Part shown: positions 1-6,670 of the stretch, one piece after another
Layout of the letters: each line of letters starts with the position of its first letter
Numbering within the stretch: position 1 is the first letter of the stretch
Assembly: GCA_900545075.1 (NCBI GenBank)
Contig: UQXT01000072.1
Span: forward strand, 1-10,379
Length of the DNA: 10,379 nt
Direction: 5' to 3'
DNA from: an uncultured Collinsella sp.
Lineage (GTDB): Bacteria > Actinomycetota > Coriobacteriia > Coriobacteriales > Coriobacteriaceae
Notes under the pieces: model-generated
The model's input: only the letters and a program-made list of their open reading frames with translations
What the model was told of the DNA's origin: nothing
The model's database searches: none
Position numbers and translations under genes: made by a program

Positions 1-2
1 CA

Positions 3-41
3 AAACCACCACAAAGGGGACAGGCACCTTTGTGCTGGTTT
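3..41. repeat. Palindromic repeat, family A, copy 1
   Basis: Two inverted arms (3-17 and 27-41) differ at one position and flank a centre containing GGGGACAGGCACC. The arm sequence CCACAAAGG and the GGGACAGG core recur at 2343-2377 in the opposite orientation. It sits just beyond the glmS terminator, in non-coding DNA. Short palindromes with a GGGACAGG-type core resemble REP-like elements mobilised by Y1/RAYT transposases; that link is inference and no transposase is present here. Confidence 0.6.
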
Positions 42-48
42 CTCCGTA

Positions 49-92
49 CAAAAAGGCCCGGCTCCGTCTGATGACGCGGAGCCGGGCCTTGG
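49..92 (-). terminator. Rho-independent terminator of glmS
   Basis: A perfect 14-bp GC-rich stem (arms 53-66 and 77-90, loop 67-76) is followed on the minus strand by a run of five T. It lies about 24 bases beyond the glmS stop codon, so it is the natural end of that transcript. On the plus strand there is no T-run after the stem, so it is not clearly bidirectional. Confidence 0.9.
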
Positions 93-113
93 TCGTTAGA
101 ACGGCGGAACCAA

Positions 114-1961
<1,848 letters not shown>

Positions 1962-2034
1962 AGGATAAATCCCTTCGTTCGCGTGACTGCAAAACGTCCA
2001 CGCACATGGGCGCTGAGACGCATAACGTCCGAGT

Positions 2035-2064
2035 ATTGTACTCACGCAAACGCAAGCTGATATA
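2035..2064 (-). promoter_or_regulatory. Candidate glmS promoter
   Basis: On the minus strand TACAAT (2035-2040) is a reasonable -10 hexamer about 75 bases before the glmS start. The -35 position 17-18 bases upstream (2058-2064) holds only ATATCA/TATATC, a poor match, and overlaps the inverted repeat at 2062-2094. A weak -35 would suit an activator-dependent or repressible promoter. Placement is inference. Confidence 0.35.
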
Positions 2065-2094
2065 CCAGAAGTGGTATCTCAACTTAGATACCAC
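2062..2094. promoter_or_regulatory. Inverted-repeat operator candidate upstream of glmS
   Basis: GTGGTATCT (2071-2079) and AGATACCAC (2086-2094) form a perfect 9-bp inverted repeat with a 6-base gap. A further half site ATACCA (2062-2067) faces the left arm TGGTAT (2072-2077). There are therefore three TGGTAT/ATACCA half sites in 33 bases, overlapping or just upstream of the likely -35 region of glmS. This looks like a binding site for a dimeric regulator, perhaps of GntR type, which often control amino-sugar genes. The regulator is not in the window. Confidence 0.5.
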
Positions 2095-2182
2095 TCGATG
2101 CACACATGCCCAAACCACTGCGATTGGAACAGGCGCCTTTATGGTGACTTGGACCGGAGCGGTGGCCTGGCCCGACGAAAGA

Positions 2183-2237
2183 TCTCGATCTGTAACATCT
2201 GGGGCTCCGGAAGCCGGCTTAGTGTTACAGATCGAGA
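2183..2237. repeat. Inverted pair of GTTACAGATCGAGA boxes, element 1
   Basis: TCTCGATCTGTAAC (2183-2196) and its exact reverse complement (2224-2237) form a 14-bp stem around 27 bases containing a further short GC-rich inverted repeat. A second such pair follows 28 bases later. There is no T-run on either side, so it is not a standard terminator. It may be a REP/BIME-like element or a set of protein-binding boxes. Confidence 0.65.
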
Positions 2238-2264
2238 CATTACGGTTCAGCCCCTGCACTTTGC

Positions 2265-2317
2265 CTCGATCTGTAACGGGTAGAGCCGGTTTTGCCGTCC
2301 AGATGTTACAGATCGAG
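2265..2317. repeat. Inverted pair of GTTACAGATCGAG boxes, element 2
   Basis: CTCGATCTGTAAC (2265-2277) pairs with GTTACAGATCGAG (2305-2317), again with 27 bases between the arms, the same geometry as 2183-2237. The right arm plus flank, read in reverse complement, matches the left arm of element 1 over 20 bases (TCTCGATCTGTAACATCTGG), so the outermost boxes of the two elements are the most alike. Confidence 0.65.
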
Positions 2318-2342
2318 ACAATTGAAGGCCCGGGCAGCTCAA

Positions 2343-2377
2343 ACCGCCACAAAGGAGCCTGTCCCCTTCGCGGTGGT
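2343..2377. repeat. Palindromic repeat, family A, copy 2
   Basis: Arms 2343-2355 and 2365-2377 match with three differences around a CCTGTCCC centre (2358-2365). The arm (CCACAAAGG) and core are the reverse complement of the element at 3-41. On the minus strand all three arm differences become G-T pairs, so a minus-strand transcript could still fold; on the plus strand they are A-C mismatches. It lies 27 bases before a family B element. Confidence 0.55.
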
Positions 2378-2404
2378 CGCGCTGGCAACGGTGTTTGCCC
2401 AGAT

Positions 2405-2445
2405 AAAACCTGCCAAAATAAACCTGTCCCTAATTGGTAGGTTTT
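2405..2445. repeat. Palindromic repeat, family B, copy 1
   Basis: AAAACCTGCCAA (2405-2416) and TTGGTAGGTTTT (2434-2445) form a 12-bp near-perfect inverted repeat (one G-T pair) around AACCTGTCCC. The same unit occurs inverted at 5610-5642 and 9380-9412. The upstream flank CCAGATAAAA and TGTTTGC is also shared with those copies, but the 10-bp hairpin they carry is absent here. Its right end overlaps the -35 element of the lacI-type gene. Confidence 0.75.
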
Positions 2446-2474
2446 GACACCCTGGAAACGGGCGATGCTACAAT
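2444..2474 (+). promoter_or_regulatory. Promoter of the LacI-type regulator gene
   Basis: A consensus -35 TTGACA (2444-2449) is followed after 19 bases by TACAAT (2469-2474), preceded by TG at -14/-15 (an extended -10). The 19-base spacing is longer than the ideal 17, which the extended -10 may offset. Transcription would begin near 2481, giving a leader of about 30 bases with AAAGGGG 6 bases before the start codon. The first bases of the -35 come from the right arm of the family B palindrome. Confidence 0.65.
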
Positions 2475-2509
2475 CTGACTCGTACTTGAAACGCATCAAA
2501 GGGGCCGCT

Positions 2510-3622
2510 ATGGCAAAGGTAAAAATCAGCGACGTCGCGCGCGAGGCCGGGGTTTCGTTGGGCACGGTCTCCAACGCGCTCAACCACCCCGAAAAGCTAC
2601 GCCCCGAGACCCTCAAGCTCATCAACGAGACCATCAATCGCCTTGGCTATCTGCCCAACCAAAGCGCCCGTCAGCTCGCAGGCGGCACCACCAAGTCCTT
2701 TGGCCTGGTACTCCCCCGTCTCGATCACGGCTTTTCGCTCCAAATCGCCAGCGGCGCCCACAACGAGGCCCGTAAGCACGGCTACGACCTGCTCATCGCC
2801 AACGCCGATAATGACGATATTCTCGAGGACCATTACCTGCGATATTTTATGGGCACGCAGATGTCCGGCGTCATGGTTCAGCCCATGGCATCCCCCGACT
2901 GGCACCCCGATATGACCAAGATGCCCGTGCCGATCGTCCATCTGGACATCCACTGCTCCGAACCCGGTTACTACGTGGCCGCCGATAACGAGGCACAGGG
3001 GCGTATTATCGCCGAGCTCGCCATCGCCCGCGGCGCACACCATATCACCGTCGTGGGCAGAGCGGCATTCATGCAGCTCACCCTGCGCGTACTTGGCATC
3101 CACAAGGCCCTCGCCCTGCATCCCGATATCAAAATTGAGGTTATTGACGCCGGAGAGTGGAATACCGCAGTCGACGGCTACAGCATCGGCGCTCAGATTG
3201 CCGAGCGCCCTGCCGACGAGCGTCCCGATTTTGTCATCGGCCTTACCGATGTATTGGCCTCGGGCGTTATCTCGGCGTTGACCGACAAAGGCATCCCCGT
3301 CCCCGAGCAGGTTCGCGTGGCCGGCTGCGACGGCAACCCACTCGCATGGAGCGGCGCGGTACCGCTCACCACCGTAGCACCCCCGGGCTACGAGATTGGC
3401 CGCAAGGGTGTCCAGCTGCTCATGGAGCAAATCGAGAACAAGCCCGCCGCCAAGACCAAACGCGTCCGTATCGGCACCGCCGCACGCACCGTCACCGAGG
3501 TCACAGCCGCCGAGGACATCAACCGTCAGGAACTCGTGCGGCCGTTCCTCTTGGAGCGCGCCAGTACCCAGGCGAGCAGCCAAGCCGAAGTCACCGCCAT
3601 CAACCTCGGCGCGTATCTATAG
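2510..3622 (+). CDS. LacI/GalR-family transcriptional regulator
   Basis: The 370-aa product has the family layout: an N-terminal helix-turn-helix (residues 5-25, ISDVAREAGVSLGTVSNALN), a hinge helix (about 48-58, LPNQSARQLAG) and a periplasmic-binding-protein-like effector domain from about 63 to 325 (start FGLVLPRLDHGFS; late VRVAGCDGNPLAW). Such proteins are dimeric DNA-binding repressors released or recruited by a sugar or sugar-phosphate. The start at 2510 is chosen over an in-frame ATG at 2444 because MAKVKISDVA is the canonical N-terminus and AAAGGGG precedes it. The tail of about 45 residues beyond the usual end is rich in Ala, Thr and Ser. No sugar operon adjoins it on the same strand, so its target is unclear; the convergent HAD phosphatase gene is a possible but unproven partner. 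Confidence 0.93.
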   Translation: MAKVKISDVAREAGVSLGTVSNALNHPEKLRPETLKLINETINRLGYLPNQSARQLAGGTTKSFGLVLPRLDHGFSLQIASGAHNEARKHGYDLLIANADNDDILEDHYLRYFMGTQMSGVMVQPMASPDWHPDMTKMPVPIVHLDIHCSEPGYYVAADNEAQGRIIAELAIARGAHHITVVGRAAFMQLTLRVLGIHKALALHPDIKIEVIDAGEWNTAVDGYSIGAQIAERPADERPDFVIGLTDVLASGVISALTDKGIPVPEQVRVAGCDGNPLAWSGAVPLTTVAPPGYEIGRKGVQLLMEQIENKPAAKTKRVRIGTAARTVTEVTAAEDINRQELVRPFLLERASTQASSQAEVTAINLGAYL

Positions 3623-3647
3623 CACGTCGGCCAGTATGCCAAAACGC

Positions 3648-3697
3648 CGCTTAAGCAAAAGAGGCCCGACCATCGCCGGACCCCTTTTGCTTAAGCG
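3648..3697. terminator. Bidirectional terminator between the regulator and HAD genes
   Basis: CGCTTAAGCAAAAG (3648-3661) and CTTTTGCTTAAGCG (3684-3697) are perfect 14-bp arms; the inner bases extend the stem by a partly paired GGCCCG/CGGACC segment. The A and T blocks inside the arms place a T-run after a GC core in both directions, so it can end both the plus-strand regulator and the minus-strand HAD transcripts. The inner mismatch is C-A on plus but G-T on minus, so the minus-strand fold is a little stronger. Confidence 0.85.
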
Positions 3698-3735
3698 TAA
3701 ATGTGGGCAATTGCCCGTTTCAACGCCGCAGCTGT

Positions 3736-4386
3736 CTAGCGCACGGCCTTGACCGCCGCCGTCAAATCGAACAGCGTGTCGAGCACGGCCTCGCAGCCAT
3801 CCACCACGTCCTGCGGCAGCGGCACGATGTCGGGGACGGCAAAGACATGGCAGCCAGCCGTAATGCCCGAGACGCAGCCGTTGCGCGAATCCTCGACCAC
3901 GGCACATTCCTCGGGGGCAAAGCCCGCGCGCTCGCAGGCGAGCAGATACATCTCGGGGTCGGGCTTGCCGTGCACAACGTCGTCGCCGCAGGTCACAGTC
4001 TCAAACTTGTCAAAGAGACCGACCATCTTAAGGTTGCGCTCAGCCGTAACGAGGCGCGACGACGTCGCAAGGCCTACGTGATAGCCCGCAGCCAACAGCT
4101 CGTCTATGCACTCGGCAGCACCGGCCTTAAGCTCCAAATCGGTCTTGACCATCTCGTCGCGAATCTCCTTGTGGCGGACATAGATCGCCTCGGTGGTTTC
4201 GTGGCTACCGTAATGCTTATCAAGGATGTCCATGACATCGGGCAGCGTGCGACCGATAAACTGATGGATCAGCGCTTCATCAATCGCAACCCCCAGCTCG
4301 GCAGCGCCCGCCTTCCATGCCTTGATGCCCAAACGCTCGGTATCGACCAGCGTTCCGTCCATGTCAAAAATAACAGCCTTGATCAT
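3736..4386 (-). CDS. HAD-superfamily hydrolase, beta-phosphoglucomutase-like subfamily
   Basis: The 216-aa protein carries all four HAD motifs: I DMDGT with nucleophile Asp8 and acid/base Asp10, II TSS (108-110), III Lys141 in GKPDPE, and IV EDS (165-167). The helical C1 cap lies between about residues 15 and 85. This is the subfamily of beta-phosphoglucomutases and small sugar-phosphate phosphatases. The substrate cannot be told from sequence: a mutase or a phosphatase such as a 2-deoxyglucose-6-phosphate phosphatase are both possible. The start at 4386 is preferred over upstream in-frame ATGs because GAGGGGG sits 5 bases before it and MIKAVIFDMDGTL is the usual N-terminus. It is divergent from larE and convergent with the LacI-type gene. 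Confidence 0.93.
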   Translation of the reverse strand: MIKAVIFDMDGTLVDTERLGIKAWKAGAAELGVAIDEALIHQFIGRTLPDVMDILDKHYGSHETTEAIYVRHKEIRDEMVKTDLELKAGAAECIDELLAAGYHVGLATSSRLVTAERNLKMVGLFDKFETVTCGDDVVHGKPDPEMYLLACERAGFAPEECAVVEDSRNGCVSGITAGCHVFAVPDIVPLPQDVVDGCEAVLDTLFDLTAAVKAVR

Positions 4387-4491
4387 ATCGGCCCCCTCAC
4401 CGGATTGCATTACTGCCACTCTACCGCACTTTACAAACTTGTATATAACGTATATAGCATATTGCACTTTCGTTACATAAGCGGAAGTCTT

Positions 4492-4519
4492 ATGACAGGC
4501 AGCTCGGTAGGATTATAGT
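4492..4519 (+). promoter_or_regulatory. Candidate larE promoter
   Basis: ATGACA (4492-4497), a 16-base spacer and TATAGT (4514-4519) make a plausible plus-strand promoter about 35 bases before larE. An inverted repeat CTCGGT (4503-4508) / ACCGAG (4525-4530) brackets the -10, a position where a bound protein would block RNA polymerase. The opposite strand reads TATAAT at 4512-4517, so a divergent minus-strand start for the HAD gene could overlap, although no good -35 is seen for it. The rest of the 167-base gap holds AT-rich TATATA repeats near 4442-4456, nearer the HAD gene. Confidence 0.45.
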
Positions 4520-4553
4520 TTTCGACCGAGTACTCAATGGTAAGGATCGTTTC

Positions 4554-5432
4554 ATGCTTTCAGACACTACTGCACCTGCAGAGGAGCTTCAGGACAAACT
4601 CATGGCGCTCGAGCAGTTGCTTTTGGCATACGGACGCGTCGCCATCGGCTTTTCCGGTGGTGTCGACAGCAGCTTTTTGGCCGTGGTCTGCGCCCGCATC
4701 ATGCCTACCAATACCCTCCTCGTCCATCTCACCACGCCGCTCATCGGCACGCCCGAACAGACCTCGTTTGAGCGATCCGTTGACGGGCAAACCAATGAGG
4801 GACCGCATTTTAAGCTCCCCGTGCTCAATCTTTCGGTCGATCAGCTGCAGCTCCCCCAAGTAGCCTGCAACGATGCTAATCGCTGCTACCACTGCAAGCA
4901 CGCCGGCTTTACCGCCATCGTCAACCACGCCAAGTCGCTCGGCTTTCCCACCGTCATCGATGGCAGTAATGCAAGCGATCGCGGTGACTACCGCCCCGGC
5001 ATGCGTGCGGCAGAAGAGCTCGGCGTACGCTCACCCCTTATGGAGGTCGGCTTTACCAAGGACGAAGAGCGCGAGCTGCTGCGCGCATGGGGCTATCCCG
5101 TTTGGAACCTGCCGGCGGGAGCATGTCTTGCCACCCGCGTCCCCACGGGCGAGGAGCTTACGCGCGAGAAGGTCGATTTAATCCGCACCTGCGAGGATTA
5201 CCTGCACGATCTTGGTCTGGCGCAGGTTCGCGCGCGCTTGGTCGGCGGCTGCATACATATCGAAGCCGCTCCCGCGGATGTCACCAAGATCGCCGCCCTC
5301 GGCGGCACCGCCGTCAATGCCGAGGGCAAGACCCCGCTGCCCGCCGCTATCGAGTCTGCGTTGCGCGAGCTGGGCTGCGGCCATATCTTCCCCGAGGTCA
5401 CTCCCTACATCCACGGCAACATGAACCTTTAG
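4554..5432 (+). CDS. larE: ATP-dependent sacrificial sulfur transferase, LarE family
   Basis: LarE adenylates and thiolates pyridinium-3,5-biscarboxylic acid mononucleotide in making the nickel-pincer nucleotide cofactor of lactate racemase. The 292-aa product shows the PP-loop ATP-pyrophosphatase motif SGGVDSS (34-40), the family signature NRCYHCK (109-115), DGSNASDRGDYRPGMRA (136-152) and GACLATRVPTGE (189-200). Cys191 lies where the sulfur-donating cysteine of the Lactobacillus enzyme is expected; Cys111 and Cys114 are the other obvious cysteines, and [4Fe-4S]-type LarE proteins use three. AAGGA lies 7 bases before the start. larA, larB and larC are not in this window, so this is an orphan copy here and may serve another sulfur-transfer reaction. 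It is a single-gene unit ended by hairpins at 5433-5459 and 5510-5543. Confidence 0.93.
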   Translation: MLSDTTAPAEELQDKLMALEQLLLAYGRVAIGFSGGVDSSFLAVVCARIMPTNTLLVHLTTPLIGTPEQTSFERSVDGQTNEGPHFKLPVLNLSVDQLQLPQVACNDANRCYHCKHAGFTAIVNHAKSLGFPTVIDGSNASDRGDYRPGMRAAEELGVRSPLMEVGFTKDEERELLRAWGYPVWNLPAGACLATRVPTGEELTREKVDLIRTCEDYLHDLGLAQVRARLVGGCIHIEAAPADVTKIAALGGTAVNAEGKTPLPAAIESALRELGCGHIFPEVTPYIHGNMNL

Positions 5433-5459
5433 GTTACGCCGTTTTACAAACGGCGTAAC
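5433..5459 (+). terminator. Perfect hairpin abutting the larE stop codon
   Basis: GTTACGCCGTTT (5433-5444) and AAACGGCGTAAC (5448-5459) form a flawless 12-bp stem with a 3-base TAC loop, beginning at the base directly after the TAG stop. No T-run follows, so it is not a textbook intrinsic terminator; it may protect the mRNA 3' end or slow the ribosome at the stop. Confidence 0.55.
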
Positions 5460-5509
5460 TGCTCGGCGCTGCGCTGGCCCCGGGCACGGCAATCTGACGT
5501 TCAACTTCA

Positions 5510-5543
5510 CGGGCGCGACCAAAAGGTCAGCGCCCGCTTGTTT
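5510..5543 (+). terminator. Probable rho-independent terminator of larE
   Basis: CGGGCGC (5510-5516) plus GACC (5517-5520) pair with GGTC (5525-5528) and GCGCCCG (5530-5536), with an AAAA loop and one bulged A. CTTGTTT follows on the plus strand. An outer TGACGT (5495-5500) / ACGTCA (5545-5550) pair brackets it. It lies about 80 bases past the larE stop. Confidence 0.7.
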
Positions 5544-5609
5544 CACGTCACCTTACCGCACCCGGAGCCCGCTCGCTCGCATTTGCTCAACCTGGACTGC
5601 GTTAACTGA

Positions 5610-5663
5610 CCTGCCAATAAGGGACAGGTTTATTTTGGCAGGTTTTATCTGGAGAAACGCAAA
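5610..5663 (-). repeat. Palindromic repeat, family B, copy 2
   Basis: CCTGCCAA (5610-5617) and TTGGCAGG (5635-5642) flank a GGGACAGGTTT centre. Read on the minus strand, it matches the elements at 2405-2445 and 9380-9412, including the flank CCAGATAAAACC. Similarity to the 9380 copy continues through the adjoining hairpin (5664-5697), giving a shared unit of about 85 bases. It sits directly after the Nif3-like gene. Confidence 0.8.
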
Positions 5664-5697
5664 CAGGACCACGACACCCATATGGCATCGCGGCCCC
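5664..5697 (-). terminator. Terminator hairpin of the antiterminator-PTS-Nif3 cluster
   Basis: On the minus strand GGGCCGCGAT pairs with GTCGTGGTCC (arms 5687-5696 and 5666-5675), ten pairs of which three are G-T, followed by TGTTTGCGTTT. It starts 8 bases after the Nif3-like stop. On the plus strand the same positions give A-C mismatches, so the fold belongs to the minus-strand transcript. The same hairpin, fully Watson-Crick, is at 9436-9466. Confidence 0.65.
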
Positions 5698-5704
5698 AGG
5701 GCAT

Positions 5705-6559
5705 CTATGCCAGTACGTATTGATAAGTATCCCCCATGGGCACAAAGGTGACCGGCAAGCCTGCACCAGCGTCTCCGAGCGCAGCGGGCAACCATGTCGA
5801 CATGCATTCCATACCCGGCTCTTCGCCGTTAAAGTGACCCATATGGATGGCGCATTTCCCCTGACCGAGCATTGCGGCGTCGCGGATGTACTCACTCACC
5901 GTAAAGTCGATAAACTCCATGGCCAAAATGCAATCGATGTCATCAGAGTCGATATGGGCAATCTCGTCGTTATCTCGTCCCATAATGTGCATGGGAATCT
6001 CGACATTGCGAACGAGCGCGTCACCGTCGCCGATCAAGCGCGTTCCATTTAATCCAAGCTTGTGTACGAGCGCCTGCGCAAGATCGCGGGCCGGCGTTGG
6101 CTCAATGCGGTACCTCATGAATGACTCGTCTACCGCGGAGCCAAGCCAGTCCATCTTGGCCGCAAATCCGTAAAAGATGCCGTCGACCATCGAACCGTCC
6201 GAGGCGAGCGGAACGCCCGAGTGGATATAGTCATGGCAACGCCAGACCGCTCCACCCCAATCGTCAAGCAAGGCGCACTTTGCCTCAAAGGTCTCGTTCC
6301 CCGCGACCACCTCACGGCTGTCTCCGTGGTTCCAGAACAGCGCCTCGTGCGGAACAATCAGGTTGGCGCCAAGCTCCTTGGCGCGGCGAATTACCTCCGC
6401 CGTAGCCCAAATGCATGTAACGATTCCGGTACATTGCTGATCGATGTTGCCGTAAAGTACCCGATCGCGCGTCGTCGCAAGCTCGATGGGCTTACCGGTA
6501 AAAGCATCGATGCCGCCGCAATAGTCCTGGATAGCTTGAATAGCCTCACTGATAAGCAT
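5705..6559 (-). CDS. Nif3-like dinuclear metal-centre protein
   Basis: The 284-aa product resembles the NIF3/YbgI (DUF34) family, toroidal hexameric proteins with a two-metal site, sometimes annotated as GTP cyclohydrolase 1 type 2; their biochemical role is not settled. Visible ligand-like motifs are PHEALFW (70-76, in place of the common HHPLF), RCHDYIHSG (107-115, where HTNLD is usual) and GHFNGEE (241-247), matching the GHxxxE site with His242 and Glu246. The start at 6559 is chosen because GAAGGGG precedes it by 9 bases; upstream in-frame ATGs lack such a site. It follows the PTS permease by 111 bases on the same strand, so co-transcription is likely. A role in sugar or sugar-phosphate metabolism is inferred only from that. 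Family assignment is probable; the substrate is unknown. Confidence 0.82.
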   Translation of the reverse strand: MLISEAIQAIQDYCGGIDAFTGKPIELATTRDRVLYGNIDQQCTGIVTCIWATAEVIRRAKELGANLIVPHEALFWNHGDSREVVAGNETFEAKCALLDDWGGAVWRCHDYIHSGVPLASDGSMVDGIFYGFAAKMDWLGSAVDESFMRYRIEPTPARDLAQALVHKLGLNGTRLIGDGDALVRNVEIPMHIMGRDNDEIAHIDSDDIDCILAMEFIDFTVSEYIRDAAMLGQGKCAIHMGHFNGEEPGMECMSTWLPAALGDAGAGLPVTFVPMGDTYQYVLA

Positions 6560-6585
6560 ATGTAACAACCCCTTCGACATAATAT

Positions 6586-6614
6586 GCAGGGCGGAAGCAA
6601 ACATACCGCCCTGC
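6586..6614 (-). repeat. Hairpin ahead of the Nif3-like gene
   Basis: GCAGGGCGG (6586-6594) and CCGCCCTGC (6606-6614) are a perfect 9-bp inverted repeat with an 11-base loop, lying about 15 bases before the ribosome-binding site of the Nif3-like gene. No T-run follows on the minus strand. It may mark an mRNA processing point or stabilise the downstream message. Confidence 0.5.
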
Positions 6615-6623
6615 GGAATCATC

Positions 6624-6657
6624 TATAGGCGGCATTTTTTGAGCCGAACCACCTATA
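6624..6657 (-). repeat. Hairpin just after the PTS EIIBC gene
   Basis: On the minus strand TATAGGTGG (6649-6657) pairs with CCGCCTATA (6624-6632), nine pairs including one G-T; the plus strand has a C-A mismatch there. It begins 13 bases past the EIIBC stop. It is not a typical terminator, having no T-run after it. Its CCGCC arm could instead pair with GGGCGG of the next hairpin. Confidence 0.45.
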
Positions 6658-6670
6658 TGCGACCGCTTTT

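Noticed and set aside
1962..2110. Possible glmS ribozyme in the glmS leader
   Set aside because: The gap from the likely transcription start to the start codon is only about 70 bases, and no ribozyme core was recognised.
2183..2445. A CRISPR-like array
   Set aside because: The repeated boxes are inverted pairs with interior palindromes, not direct repeats with regular spacers, and there are no cas genes.
2597..3583. Minus-strand open frame opposite the LacI-type gene
   Set aside because: It covers a clear LacI-family gene, has low-complexity Gly/Val/Asp-rich content and no ribosome-binding site.
3705..3716. Perfect palindrome GGGCAATTGCCC as an operator
   Set aside because: It lies downstream of both convergent genes, between the terminator and the HAD stop codon, so an operator role is unlikely; a 12-base palindrome can occur by chance.
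3703..4518. Plus-strand open frame opposite the HAD gene
   Set aside because: The minus strand carries all four HAD motifs; this frame also runs through the promoter region of larE.
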